DNA of 29,010 nucleotides from Streptomyces sp. NRRL F-4489 (lineage in GTDB: Bacteria; Actinomycetota; Actinomycetes; Streptomycetales; Streptomycetaceae): contig NZ_LLZI01000277.1 in assembly GCF_001509485.1 (NCBI RefSeq), positions 1 through 29,010 of the forward strand, in the 5' to 3' direction. This document shows, piece after piece, positions 1 through 7,873 of this stretch (position 1 is its first letter; each line of letters begins with the position of its first letter). The notes beneath the pieces are model-generated. The model was not told the DNA's origin and searched no databases. It was given only the letters and a program-made list of their open reading frames with translations. The position numbers were made by a program, and so were the translations under genes.

Positions 1-42
1 CCCTTGCCCCCGCCACCCCCACCCCCGGCCCCCTGCCCCGCC

Positions 43-666
43 TCAGCTGAAGTCGAATTCCCCGGTGCGGGTCCGCTTCAGCTCGAAGAACCGGTCGTAG
101 CCGGCGAGCAGCCGGGCGCCGTCGAAGACGCGCACCGCGTCCTCGCCCCGCGGGATGGACATCAGGACCGGGCCGAAGAACGCCACGCCGTCGATGTGGA
201 TCGTGGGCGTGCCGACGTCCTCGCCGACCGGGTCCATGCCCTCGTGGTGGCTCTTGCGCAGCGCGTCGTCATAGGCATCGGTCTCGGCGGCGCGCGCCAG
301 TTCGGCGGGCAGCCCGACCTCCGCGAGCGCCTCCTCGATGACGGTCGCGGTGTCCTCGCGCCCCTCCTTGTGGATACGCGTACCGAGCGCCGTGTAGAGG
401 TCGCGCAGCACCCCCTCCCCGTGCTCCTGGGCGGCCGCGATGCACACCCGTACCGGGCCCCAGCCGGCGTCCAGCAGTTCGCGGTACTTCTCGGGGAGGT
501 CCTCGCGGCCCTCGTTGAGGACGGACAGGCTCATCACCCGGAACCGCAGGTCGATGTCCCGGTGGCGCTCCACCTCCAGGATCCACCGGGAGGAGATCCA
601 GGCGAACGGGCAGATGGGGTCGAAGTAGAAGTCAACGGAGTGCCGGGTGGGCTTCTGGTGCGTCAT
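43..666 (-). CDS. DsbA-family oxidoreductase, mycothiol nitroreductase (Rv2466c) type
   Basis: A 207-residue cytoplasmic thioredoxin-fold protein with no signal peptide. The N-terminal strand leads into DPICPFAW, with the nucleophilic cysteine at residue 19, the same position as in Mycobacterium Rv2466c. The cis-Pro loop reads GTPTIHIDG near residues 155-163. The resolving cysteine of the usual CPWC motif is absent (CPFA), so a mixed disulfide with mycothiol or a non-redox role is likelier than classical dithiol exchange. Family members act as mycothiol-dependent reductases of electrophiles. The ATG at 664-666 is the only sensible start; no strong SD is visible. It lies head-on downstream of the MarR gene on the same strand, separated by about 180 bases. 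Family assignment is firm; substrate is unknown. Confidence 0.85.
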   Translation of the reverse strand: MTHQKPTRHSVDFYFDPICPFAWISSRWILEVERHRDIDLRFRVMSLSVLNEGREDLPEKYRELLDAGWGPVRVCIAAAQEHGEGVLRDLYTALGTRIHKEGREDTATVIEEALAEVGLPAELARAAETDAYDDALRKSHHEGMDPVGEDVGTPTIHIDGVAFFGPVLMSIPRGEDAVRVFDGARLLAGYDRFFELKRTRTGEFDFS

Positions 667-847
667 GCGGCCAGATTACGGCGCCACCGGCCCGGCTGCC
701 CGGGACACTCCGCCTCGGGAAATGTGGGCCAATTCGCCGCTGACGCCTTCCCGGTCGATGCCTGGGAGGCCGTCCTTCGCGGGCCGCTCGCTCCTGGCCA
801 TCCCCGCCCCGCCCGGTCCGGCGTCGCCGCCTCCGTCCGTCTCCTCG

Positions 848-1480
848 CTACGGCTTCCCTGCCCGGCGCGCCTCCGCTCCCGTACGCGACCTGGCTCCCG
901 TACGCGTCCCGGGTCCCGCTGGGCGCCCCGGCTCCCGTATGTGCTCCGGCTTCGCCCCGCTGCCCGGCTCCCCGCCGGGCGCCGGCTCCGCGTCCCGGCC
1001 CGTCGCCTCTCCCTGCCCCGTCGCGGACTCCGGCCGTTCTCCGGATATCTCGTCCGGGTCGATGCCCAGCATCTGCCGGAGCAGCTGCTTGAGCAGGGTC
1101 CGCTCGGTCACCGTCAGCCGGCCGAGCGGCTCGCGTGCGAAATCCAGCGACGTGCGCAGCCGCTCGGCCGTCGCGCGGCCCTCAGCGGTGGGGACGGCCA
1201 GCTTGACCCGGCGGTCGGCCGGGTCCGGACGGCGCTCCACCAGGCCGCGGGCCTCCAGGCGGTCCACGATGCCGGTGACGTTCGACGGCTCGCACTTCAG
1301 GCTCTGGGCGAGCCGGCGCATCGGCATCGGCTCCATCGCCAGCAGCCTGAGCAGCCGGGCCTGGGCACCCGTGAGGGAGTGCTCGGCCGCCGCGCGCTCG
1401 TACTCCTCGTGGTAGCGCGCAACGACGGTGCCGATGAGATCGACCACCTCGACGGTCAGGGGGTCTGGGCGCGGAGTCAT
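848..1480 (-). CDS. MarR-family transcriptional regulator
   Basis: A 210-residue winged-helix regulator. Residues about 10-145 form the MarR core: a dimerisation helix, the HTH around MRRLAQSLKCEPSNVTGIVDRLEARGLV (about 54-81), and the wing with DPADRRVKL. The single core cysteine is C63, inside the recognition helix. It lacks the N-terminal sensor cysteine of OhrR, so it is not an obvious OhrR. The last 65 or so residues are a low-complexity Gly/Pro/Glu/Arg tail encoded by degenerate 18-19-bp repeats. I chose the ATG at 1478-1480; the frame stays open upstream into the divergent gene, but those residues are not family-like. The gene is divergent from an NADP oxidoreductase, and a dyad lies in the shared 85-bp promoter, so it probably controls that gene and itself. 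Confidence 0.88.
   Translation of the reverse strand: MTPRPDPLTVEVVDLIGTVVARYHEEYERAAAEHSLTGAQARLLRLLAMEPMPMRRLAQSLKCEPSNVTGIVDRLEARGLVERRPDPADRRVKLAVPTAEGRATAERLRTSLDFAREPLGRLTVTERTLLKQLLRQMLGIDPDEISGERPESATGQGEATGRDAEPAPGGEPGSGAKPEHIREPGRPAGPGTRTGARSRTGAEARRAGKP
877..949. repeat. Degenerate 18-19-bp tandem repeat
   Basis: Four tandem units begin at 877, 895, 913 and 932. Three start with CTCCCGTA and one with GTCCCGCT, and all end in CCTGG, CCCGG or TCCGG. They lie inside the 3' end of the marR gene and encode its Arg/Gly/Pro/Thr-rich tail on the minus strand. The unit length is close to six codons, so expansion or contraction would mostly keep the frame. Confidence 0.7.
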
Positions 1481-1486
1481 ACACAC

Positions 1487-1514
1487 AGGATACCCAATTG
1501 CTTGACAACGTGAA
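1487..1514 (-). promoter_or_regulatory. Predicted leaderless marR promoter
   Basis: Read on the minus strand, a TTCACG -35 (1509-1514), a 16-bp spacer and a TATCCT -10 (1487-1492) lie just 6 bases before the ATG at 1480. The predicted transcription start therefore falls at or next to the A of the ATG, giving a leaderless mRNA, which is common in Streptomyces. It overlaps the dyad at 1501-1522, so autoregulation is expected. Confidence 0.45.
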
Positions 1515-1522
1515 ATATCAAG
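1501..1522. promoter_or_regulatory. Candidate MarR operator
   Basis: Inverted repeat CTTGA-N12-TCAAG, with one further symmetric A/T pair inside each arm. It is 22 bp long, the usual size and shape of MarR operators. It covers the -35 box of the oxidoreductase promoter and the -35 region of marR, so one bound dimer could repress both genes. Confidence 0.55.
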
Positions 1523-1531
1523 GCGCATGAT
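1502..1531 (+). promoter_or_regulatory. Promoter of the MDR oxidoreductase gene
   Basis: A consensus TTGACA -35 (1502-1507) is followed after 18 bp by CATGAT (1526-1531, 4 of 6 matches to TATAAT). A start near 1538 would give a leader of about 28 bases containing the SD TTGGAGGAT. The -35 box lies inside the candidate MarR operator. Confidence 0.55.
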
Positions 1532-1565
1532 TGTTTCAGGATCTGAAGCATTTGGAGGATTTCCC

Positions 1566-2588
1566 ATGTCCGCACCGCTGCCGACCACCAGCCGCGAATG
1601 GCACCTCGTCGCCCGTCCGCAGGGCTGGCCCGCCCCCGATGACTTCGCGCTCCGCGAGGCCGAGCTGCCCGAGCTCGCCGACGGCCAGATCCTCGTCAAG
1701 AACCTCTACTTCTCCGTCGACCCGTACATGCGCGGGCGGATGAACGACGTGAAGTCCTACGTCCCGCCCTTCCAGCTCGACCAGCCCATGGACGGCGGTG
1801 CGATCGGCGAGGTCGTCGCCTCGCGCGCCGAGGGCTTCGCCGCCGGTGATCATGTGCTGCACGGCCTCGGCTGGCGGGACCACGCCGTCCTCGACGCCAA
1901 CCGCGCCGCCAAGGTGGACGCCTCCCTCGCTCCGCTCACCGCCTACCTCGGCGTGCTCGGTATGCCGGGCCTGACCGCGTACGCCGGTCTGCTCGCGGTC
2001 GCCGAGTTCAAGGAGGGCGACGCCGTCTTCGTGTCCGGCGCGGCCGGTGCGGTGGGCAGCCAGGTCGGCCAGATCGCCCGCCTCAAGGGCGCCTCCCGGG
2101 TCATCGGCTCGGCCGGGTCCGATGAGAAGGTCCGGCTGCTGACCGAGGAGTACGGCTTCGACGCCGCGTTCAACTACAAGAACGGCAACGTCACCGAGCA
2201 GCTCAAGGCCGCCGCCCCCGACGGCATCGACGTCTACTTCGACAACGTCGGCGGCGACCACCTCGAAGCCGCCATCAGCGCGCTCAACGTCCATGGCCGC
2301 GCCGCCATTTGCGGCATGATCTCGATGTACAACGCCACCGAGCCCAGCTGCGCGCCGCGCAACCTCCCGCTGGTCATCGGCAAGCGGCTGCGCCTGGAGG
2401 GGCTGCTGGTGAGCGACCATCAGGCGCTCCGGCCGCAGTTCGTGGAGGAGGTCTCCGGGTGGATCCGCTCCGGGGAGCTGAAGTACTCCGAGACCAAGGT
2501 CTCCGGTATCGAGAACGGCGTCGAGGCGTTCCTGGGCATGCTGCGCGGGGCCAACACCGGGAAGATGATCGTGAGTCTGGCGGACTGA
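1566..2588 (+). CDS. NADP-dependent oxidoreductase, MDR family (leukotriene B4 dehydrogenase/CurA-like)
   Basis: A 340-residue zinc-free medium-chain dehydrogenase/reductase. Visible landmarks are the N-terminal catalytic GroES-like fold with VDPYMRGRM, the Rossmann motif GAAGAVGSQVGQIARLKG, the nucleotide-binding SAGSDEKV, and DVYFDNVGGDHLEAA, typical of 2-alkenal or prostaglandin reductases (YncB/CurA type). Such enzymes reduce the C=C bond of enals and enones with NADPH, which detoxifies electrophiles. I chose the ATG at 1566 because TTGGAGGAT sits 7 bases upstream; an in-frame ATG at 1527 lies inside the promoter. It is divergent from marR, and the shared operator suggests induction by an electrophile or phenolic ligand. 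The substrate is not deducible. Confidence 0.9.
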   Translation: MSAPLPTTSREWHLVARPQGWPAPDDFALREAELPELADGQILVKNLYFSVDPYMRGRMNDVKSYVPPFQLDQPMDGGAIGEVVASRAEGFAAGDHVLHGLGWRDHAVLDANRAAKVDASLAPLTAYLGVLGMPGLTAYAGLLAVAEFKEGDAVFVSGAAGAVGSQVGQIARLKGASRVIGSAGSDEKVRLLTEEYGFDAAFNYKNGNVTEQLKAAAPDGIDVYFDNVGGDHLEAAISALNVHGRAAICGMISMYNATEPSCAPRNLPLVIGKRLRLEGLLVSDHQALRPQFVEEVSGWIRSGELKYSETKVSGIENGVEAFLGMLRGANTGKMIVSLAD

Positions 2589-3156
2589 GGTTGTCGGGTG
2601 CCGGGGGCGGAAGGCCCGCGGGGTCGGGCGTTCGGGCGCGAGTGGCCGTGCGGGTATCAGCGCTTGGTGATGGGTAGTTGGGGCGGCCGGTCTGCCGTCC
2701 GTGCCGTTGCGGCACAGGGCGGTCGAGGCCCGCTCGGCTCGTCCCAGCTTGGTACGGACCGTAGGCGGCTCGGACCTGCCCGGACCGGCGAGGCCAGCCC
2801 GGCTCGTCCAGCTCGGTCGCGGCCCGTCCAGTCCAGCCCAGCCCGGCGGGTGCCAGCCCCCGTTCGTCTCCCCCGACCGACTGTTCGCGTCTGCCTGTCC
2901 GCCCGCACGCCTGCCCGCCCGTTCCGTCTTCGGTCCGTCGCCCAGGCGCCCTGCGGGCCGGTCCGGCTCGATTCGCCGTCCGCCGGCCGCCGTGCGGACC
3001 GGTCCCGCTTGGTCGCCGTTGCGCCGCCCTGTGAGGCCGGTGTGCCCGCCGCACTGTGAGACTCGCCTCCCGTCGCGGTGGCCGGGCCGGTTAGGCTCAT
3101 CGGAAGCCGCCGCGATGCGTGGGCGCGAGTCGCGGCGAACCACAGGAGGATTCCGT
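2589..3156. other. Long low-complexity intergenic region, no convincing gene
   Basis: This stretch of 568 bases separates the oxidoreductase from ohr. A small perfect hairpin, GTGCCG-TTG-CGGCAC, lies at 2701-2715. From about 2725 to 3050 the plus strand is built of degenerate CGGCTCGTCCAGCTCGG, GGCCCGTCC and CCGGACCGG-like words, and all six frames stay open because of extreme GC bias. The predicted peptides are Arg/Pro/Gly/Ala-rich with no family features, so I call no gene. The ohr promoter is expected near 3050-3140; a TAGGCT at 3092-3097 could be its -10. Confidence 0.6.
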
Positions 3157-3585
3157 ATGTCCATCCAGACCGTCGACGTCGTCTACACCGCCGTCGCCAC
3201 CGCTGAGAACGGCCGCGACGGCCGCGTCGCCAGCGACGACGGCAAGCTCGACGTCGTCGTCAACCCGCCCAAGGAGCAGGGCGGCAGCGGCGCCGGCACC
3301 AACCCGGAGCAGCTCTTCGCGGCGGGCTACAGCGCGTGCTTCCAGGGCGCGCTCAGCGTCGTCGCCCGCCGGGAGGGCGCCGATGTCTCCGGCTCCCGGG
3401 TGACCGCCAAGGTCGGCATCGGCAAGACCCCCGAGGGCGCCTTCGGCCTCGCCGTCGAGATCATCGCCTCGATCCCCAACGTCGACGAGGCCACCGCCAA
3501 GGACCTCGTGGAGAAGGCGCACCAGGTGTGCCCTTACTCCAGCGCCACTCGCGGCAACATCGAGGTCAAGCTGACCGTCGCCTGA
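3157..3585 (+). CDS. ohr: Organic hydroperoxide resistance protein (Ohr, OsmC fold)
   Basis: A 142-residue cytoplasmic thiol peroxidase of the OsmC/Ohr family. The catalytic residues are in the canonical places: R20, E51, C61 (YSACFQGAL) and C125 (VCPYSS). Members reduce organic and lipid hydroperoxides using lipoylated proteins as the electron source. The ATG at 3157 has SD AGGAGGA 9 bases upstream; an in-frame start at 2701 would add 152 low-complexity residues and is rejected. No OhrR gene is adjacent: the nearest regulator is the MarR 1.7 kb upstream, which lacks the OhrR sensor cysteine. Three consecutive hairpins follow the gene, so it is probably monocistronic. Confidence 0.95.
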   Translation: MSIQTVDVVYTAVATAENGRDGRVASDDGKLDVVVNPPKEQGGSGAGTNPEQLFAAGYSACFQGALSVVARREGADVSGSRVTAKVGIGKTPEGAFGLAVEIIASIPNVDEATAKDLVEKAHQVCPYSSATRGNIEVKLTVA

Positions 3586-3601
3586 AGCGGTTCGGGTGAT
3601 G

Positions 3602-3630
3602 CGGGCTGCCCGGGTCGTTCGGGCAGCCCG
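3602..3630 (+). terminator. ohr terminator hairpin
   Basis: A perfect 11-bp stem, CGGGCTGCCCG and its complement, with a 7-base loop, begins 16 bases after the ohr stop. No U-tract follows, as is usual for Streptomyces terminators. Confidence 0.8.
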
Positions 3631-3680
3631 AGAAGTCCGCGCAGGCCGCTCAGTCCGGGCAGTTTCTCCGGATCGGGCGG

Positions 3681-3716
3681 CTGAGCCGGTCGCCTGAGAC
3701 CGCTCGCCCGGCTCAG
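3681..3716. terminator. Secondary hairpin after ohr
   Basis: A 9-bp perfect stem (CTGAGCCGG at 3681-3689 with CCGGCTCAG at 3708-3716) has an 18-base loop. It lies between two stronger hairpins and may add to transcriptional insulation. Confidence 0.4.
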
Positions 3717-3729
3717 GCGTCAGTCCCGG

Positions 3730-3771
3730 CAGCCGAGGGCCGTTCCCCGCTGGGGGTACGGCCCTCGGCTG
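3730..3771. terminator. Strong extended hairpin between ohr and lacI
   Basis: A 14-bp perfect stem (CAGCCGAGGGCCGT with its complement at 3758-3771) is extended across a T-T mismatch by CCCC/GGGG with a small loop. It lies about 80 bases before the lacI promoter, so it insulates the ribose operon from ohr transcription. Confidence 0.7.
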
Positions 3772-3850
3772 TTCCCGGCTACGGCGGCGGGGTTGGCTCC
3801 GGCGCCTCCCGCAGCCCGGGTGTTGTGATGCAGGCCACCTTCGCGGCCCC

Positions 3851-3911
3851 TTGACGCATCCGCCGTGTAATCGATTACGTAGCCCTCACGCGAAACCGCG
3901 TAATCGATTAC
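3851..3911 (+). promoter_or_regulatory. lacI promoter with two identical LacI operators
   Basis: The palindrome GTAATCGATTAC occurs at 3867-3878 and again at 3900-3911. The CG-centred, AT-flanked form is the classic LacI-family operator. The copies are 33 bp apart, about three helical turns, so both present the same face. A TTGACG -35 (3851-3856) with a -10 near GATTAC or ATTACG would place the first operator on the -10 and the second at about +20. This fits strong autorepression of lacI and read-through genes. Confidence 0.8.
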
Positions 3912-3938
3912 ACAAGCAGGACGGACGGCAACGGCGCC

Positions 3939-4940
3939 ATGGCGAACATCAAGGATGTGGCGGAGCGGGCGGGGGTCTCGGTCGCCACCGTCTCCCGGGT
4001 CCTCAACGGCAACAGCCCGGTCGCCGAGACCCGCGAGCGGGTGCTCGCCGCCGTACGGGAACTGGGGTACCGCCCCAACAACGTCGCCCGCGCCCTGCGC
4101 ACCGCCCGGACCGGCGCGCTCGGCCTGGTGATCAGCGACCTCACCAACCCGTTCTTCACCGAACTCGCCGACGCCGTCGAGGACGCCGCCCGCGGCCTCG
4201 GCTACAGCCTCGTCATCGGCAACGCCGGCGAACGCCCCGCCCAGCAGGACGACTACATCCGCACCCTGCTCGACCGCCGGATCGACGGCCTGCTGGTCAG
4301 CTCGGCCGGCACCGGTTCGGCGATGCTCCGCGAGGTCGTGGCCTCAGGCACCCCGCTCGTCCTCCTCGACCGCACCGTCCCCGGCATCGACGCGCCCTGC
4401 GTCCGCGCAGACGGCCGCGCCGCGCTCACCGACCTCGCCGCCCACCTCGCCGCGCTCGGCCGCCGCCGCCCCGCGGTGATCGTCGCCCCGGCCGGCACCC
4501 CCACCGGCGACGAACGGCTGGAACTCTTCCGTACGGCGCTGGCCGAGCACGGCATCGCGCTGCCCGAGGAACGGGTCGGCGCCACCCCCGACCTCCAGCC
4601 CACCGGCGGCCGCCGGGTGATGAGCGGCTTCCTGGATCTGCCCGAACCCCCGGACGCCGTGCTGGCCACCGACAACCTGATGGCGCTCGGCGCGATGGAC
4701 GAACTCCGCGCCCGCGGCCTGCGCGTTCCGGACGATGTGGCGCTGGTGGTCTACGACGACGTGCCGTGGTTCGCGCACACCGACCCGCCGCTGACCGCCA
4801 TCGCCCAGCCCACCCGCGAACTGGGCCGGGCCGCCGTGCACGCCCTCCTGGAACGGATCGAGGGCCGCCCCGCCGACTCCGTACTGCTGCCCGCCCGCCT
4901 CGTCACACGCCGCTCCTGCGGGGAACGGCCGGTCACGTGA
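3939..4940 (+). CDS. LacI-family repressor of the ribose operon
   Basis: A 333-residue repressor. Residues 2-22 form the LacI HTH (NIKDVAERAGVSVATVSRVLNG), then the hinge helix (YRPNNVARALRT) and a periplasmic-binding-protein-like sensor domain with DLTNPFFTELADAVEDAARG and the C-terminal VVYDDVPWFAHTDPPLTAIAQPTRELG. The ATG at 3939 begins exactly at the family N-terminus. Two perfect operators precede the gene and none precedes rbsA, so lacI and the rbs genes may be expressed from this one promoter. The likely effector is ribose or a phosphorylated derivative, inferred from the downstream genes and not from the protein itself. Confidence 0.92.
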   Translation: MANIKDVAERAGVSVATVSRVLNGNSPVAETRERVLAAVRELGYRPNNVARALRTARTGALGLVISDLTNPFFTELADAVEDAARGLGYSLVIGNAGERPAQQDDYIRTLLDRRIDGLLVSSAGTGSAMLREVVASGTPLVLLDRTVPGIDAPCVRADGRAALTDLAAHLAALGRRRPAVIVAPAGTPTGDERLELFRTALAEHGIALPEERVGATPDLQPTGGRRVMSGFLDLPEPPDAVLATDNLMALGAMDELRARGLRVPDDVALVVYDDVPWFAHTDPPLTAIAQPTRELGRAAVHALLERIEGRPADSVLLPARLVTRRSCGERPVT

Positions 4941-4946
4941 CCGGCC
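4927..4946. repeat. 20-bp perfect palindrome across the lacI stop
   Basis: GGCCGGTCAC at 4927-4936 is followed immediately by its exact reverse complement at 4937-4946, and the TGA stop (4938-4940) lies inside. As RNA it would form an 8-bp stem with a 4-base loop. It could act as an attenuator between lacI and rbsA, an mRNA 3' stabiliser or a protein site. Confidence 0.6.
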
Positions 4947-5241
4947 CCAGCCCCAGCCGCACCCCGCGACCGCGCTCGCGCCCGGCCCTCCGGCACCGTT
5001 CCGCTCTCCCGTCCCGCAAGCCCCGAACGGACCGAAGGGATCAAGCAGCAGCCCGTAGCGCCGACGACAACTGACCGGGCCTGGCAACGGGCAACGGGCC
5101 GAACAAGGGCCCAGGGTCGCCCCGACTATCCCCGGCAGCGCCGTCTACCCCAGCTGGCGAAGCCGGCCCGACCACCCGAACCACCCACCCCGAATCACCC
5201 CGCCCACCACCCACCACCCCACCCAAAGAGAGGGGCAGCGC
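4947..5241 (+). other. Spacer and C-rich leader before rbsA
   Basis: About 295 bases without a credible gene. There is no copy of the LacI palindrome here. The section 5171-5225 has 36 C and only 3 G in 55 bases, mostly CCACC and CACCC words, so its RNA should be unstructured and resembles a Rho-loading (rut-type) segment. It ends in AGAGAGGGGCAGCGC, which holds the rbsA SD. No clear -10/-35 pair for a separate rbsA promoter was found. Confidence 0.5.
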
Positions 5242-6876
5242 ATGACCGGCGTCAACGACGACGTTCCGGACGGCCGCGAACTGCTGCGCGTCGAGGGGGT
5301 GACCAAGGCGTTCCCCGGCGTGCGCGCGCTGGACGGCGTCGATCTCACCCTGCGCGCCGGCGAGGTGCACGTGCTGCTCGGCGAGAACGGCGCGGGCAAG
5401 AGCACCCTGATCAAGATGCTCTCCGGCGCCCACCGCCCGGACAGCGGGCGAATCCTCGTCCACGGCGGCCCGGACGGGTCGGCCGACGGCCTCCGCGAGG
5501 TGCAGATCCGTTCCGCGCAGGACGCCGCGCGGCTCGGGATCGCCACCATCTACCAGGAGTTCAACCTCGTCCCCGGCCTGACCGTCGCCGAGAACCTCTT
5601 TCTCGGCCGCCAGCCGCGCACCGCGCTCGGCCTCGTCGACAAAAAGGCCATGCGCGCCCGCGCCGCCGACCTGCTGCGCCGGGTGCGCCTGGACGTCTCC
5701 CCGAACATCCCGGTCGCCGAACTCGGCATCGCCCGGCTCCAGATGGTGGAGATCGCCAAGGCGCTCAGCCTGGACGCCCGCGTCCTGATCATGGACGAGC
5801 CGACCGCCGTCCTCACCTCCGAGGAGGTGCAGACGCTGTTCGACATCGTCCGCGAACTCCGCGACGCCGGTGTCGGCATCATCTTCATCACCCACCACCT
5901 CGACGAGATCGGCGCGCTCGGCGACCGCGTCACCGTGCTGCGCGACGGCCGCTCGGTGGACGAGGTGCCCGCCACGACCGGCGAGGACGAGCTGATCCGG
6001 CTGATGGTCGGCCGGGACATCGCCGAGCAGTACCCGCGCCGCCGCCCCGACGAGCTGGGCCCGCCGCTGCTGCGCGTCCGGGGCCTGACCCGCCGCGGTG
6101 CCGGGCGGACCGGTGACGGCGCGGCCCGGCCGGTCTTCGAGGGCATCGACTTCGAGGTGCGGGCCGGCGAGGTGGTGGGGCTGGCCGGGCTGGTCGGCGC
6201 CGGCCGGACCGAGGTCGCCCGGGCGGTGTTCGGCGTGGACCGCTACGACGCCGGCACCGTCGAGGTGGCCGGCGAGCGGCTGGCCGCCGGGGACGTGCGG
6301 GCCGCGATGCGCGCCGGGCTCGGCCTGGTGCCCGAGGACCGCAAGGGCCAGGGCCTGGTCCTGGACGCCTCGCTGCAGGACAACCTGACGCTGGCCCGGC
6401 TCGACCGGGACACCCGGGGCGGGCTGGTCGACCGGCGCGGGCAGCGGCGGGAAGCGGCCGCCGTCGCCGAGCAGTTGAAGGTCCGGATGAGCGGCCTGGG
6501 GCAGCCCGCCCGCACCCTCTCCGGCGGCAACCAGCAGAAGATCGTGATCGGCAAATGGCTGCTGGCGCAGACCCGGCTGCTGATCCTGGACGAGCCGACG
6601 CGCGGGATCGACGTCGGCGCCAAGGTCGAGATCTACCAGCTGATCAACGAGCTGACCGCGGCCGGCTGCGGCGTGCTGATGATCTCCAGCGATCTGCCGG
6701 AGGTGCTCGGGATGAGCGACCGGGTGCTGGTGATGGCCCAGGGCCGGCTGACCGGCGAACTCGCCGCCGCCGACGCCACCCAGGACGCCGTGATGGAACT
6801 GGCGCTCCAGCCCCCGCCCGGCACCACCGGCGGAACGCACACCAACGAGAGCGCGATGGAGGGCTCCGATGTCTGA
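5242..6876 (+). CDS. rbsA: Sugar (ribose-type) ABC transporter ATPase, two nucleotide-binding domains
   Basis: A 544-residue tandem ABC ATPase of the carbohydrate CUT2 class. The first domain has Walker [10 protein letters not shown] (47-55), a degenerate signature in [18 protein letters not shown] and Walker [12 protein letters not shown]. The second has a degenerate Walker A ([12 protein letters not shown], near 319-330, with Arg in place of Lys), signature LSGGNQQK (about 427-434) and Walker [12 protein letters not shown]. The degenerate second Walker A is normal for RbsA. It powers import of ribose or a related pentose through the RbsC permease. The C-terminus ([23 protein letters not shown]) is a divergent tail. 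The stop overlaps the rbsC start by 8 bases, so translation is coupled. Confidence 0.93.
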   Translation: MTGVNDDVPDGRELLRVEGVTKAFPGVRALDGVDLTLRAGEVHVLLGENGAGKSTLIKMLSGAHRPDSGRILVHGGPDGSADGLREVQIRSAQDAARLGIATIYQEFNLVPGLTVAENLFLGRQPRTALGLVDKKAMRARAADLLRRVRLDVSPNIPVAELGIARLQMVEIAKALSLDARVLIMDEPTAVLTSEEVQTLFDIVRELRDAGVGIIFITHHLDEIGALGDRVTVLRDGRSVDEVPATTGEDELIRLMVGRDIAEQYPRRRPDELGPPLLRVRGLTRRGAGRTGDGAARPVFEGIDFEVRAGEVVGLAGLVGAGRTEVARAVFGVDRYDAGTVEVAGERLAAGDVRAAMRAGLGLVPEDRKGQGLVLDASLQDNLTLARLDRDTRGGLVDRRGQRREAAAVAEQLKVRMSGLGQPARTLSGGNQQKIVIGKWLLAQTRLLILDEPTRGIDVGAKVEIYQLINELTAAGCGVLMISSDLPEVLGMSDRVLVMAQGRLTGELAAADATQDAVMELALQPPPGTTGGTHTNESAMEGSDV

Positions 6877-7873
6877 AGTGAAGACGGCGGCCGCACCACG
6901 GGCGGCGGGCGGGGACCCGGCCCCGGACGGTTTCGGCCCGTGGTTCTCCCGGGCCGTGCTGCGCAACGGCCCGCTCGGCGGCCTGATCGCCCTGGTCGCC
7001 GTCATGGCGGCGCTGTCCGGCGACTTCCTGAACGGGCAGAACCTCCTCAACGTCGGCGTGCAGGCGTCGGTCACCGCGATCCTGGCCTTCGGCGTCACCT
7101 TCGTGATCGTCTCGGCCGGTATCGACCTGTCCGTCGGCTCGGTCGCCGCGTTGTCGGCCACCGTCACCGCCTGGGCCGCCACCGGCCAGGGCATGCCGGT
7201 GTGGCTCGCGGTGCTGCTCGGCCTCGCGGTCGGCGTGGCCGCCGGCCTGGTCTCCGGCGCCCTGGTCGCCTACGGGCGGCTGCCCGCGTTCATCGCCACG
7301 CTGGCGATGCTGTCGGTCGGCCGCGGTCTGGCCCTGGTCGTCTCCGGCGGCACGCCGATTCCGTTCCCCGGCGCGGTCAACCACCTCGGCGACACCCTGG
7401 GCGGCTGGCTGCCGGTGCCCGTCCTCGTCATGATCGCGATGGGGCTGGTGGCCGCGCTGATCCTGGCCCGGACGTACTCCGGCCGCGCGATGTTCGCGAT
7501 CGGCGGCAACGAGGAGGCGGCCCGCCTCTCCGGTATCGACGTCAAGCGCCGCAAGCTCGTGATCTACGCGCTGTCCGGACTCTTCGCGGCGGTCGCCGGG
7601 ATCGTCCTGGCGGCCCGGCTCACCTCCGCCCAGCCGCAGGCCGCGAGCGGTTACGAACTCGACGCCATCGCCGCCGTCGTCATCGGCGGGGCCAGCCTCT
7701 CGGGGGGCTCCGGCAAGGCGTCCGGCACCCTGATCGGCGCGCTGATCCTCGCCGTACTCCGCAACGGCCTGAACCTGCTGAGCGTCTCGGCCTTCTGGCA
7801 GCAGGTGGCCACCGGGCTGGTGATCGCGCTCGCCGTCCTCCTGGACACCCTGCGGCGCCGGAGCGCGCGATGA
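6869..7873 (+). CDS. rbsC: Ribose-type ABC transporter permease
   Basis: A 334-residue integral membrane permease (BPD_transp_2 family) with about eight to ten hydrophobic segments. The EAA-like loop region reads [28 protein letters not shown], and [12 protein letters not shown] plus [27 protein letters not shown] are typical RbsC sequences. It forms the homodimeric channel that partners RbsA and RbsB. The ATG at 6869 overlaps rbsA, and its TGA overlaps the rbsB ATG as ATGA (7870-7873), so rbsA-rbsC-rbsB are translationally coupled. A short hydrophilic N-terminal stretch (residues 1-25) precedes the first membrane segment. Confidence 0.93.
   Translation: MSEVKTAAAPRAAGGDPAPDGFGPWFSRAVLRNGPLGGLIALVAVMAALSGDFLNGQNLLNVGVQASVTAILAFGVTFVIVSAGIDLSVGSVAALSATVTAWAATGQGMPVWLAVLLGLAVGVAAGLVSGALVAYGRLPAFIATLAMLSVGRGLALVVSGGTPIPFPGAVNHLGDTLGGWLPVPVLVMIAMGLVAALILARTYSGRAMFAIGGNEEAARLSGIDVKRRKLVIYALSGLFAAVAGIVLAARLTSAQPQAASGYELDAIAAVVIGGASLSGGSGKASGTLIGALILAVLRNGLNLLSVSAFWQQVATGLVIALAVLLDTLRRRSAR

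Noticed and set aside
1536..3164. Very long antisense frames over the MDR gene and spacer
   Set aside because: High GC content gives long open frames in shadow positions; the composition is Arg/Gly/Ala-rich with no family signature.
5041..7194. 717-codon frame antisense to rbsA and rbsC
   Set aside because: It mirrors conserved ABC transporter genes; no domains are visible.
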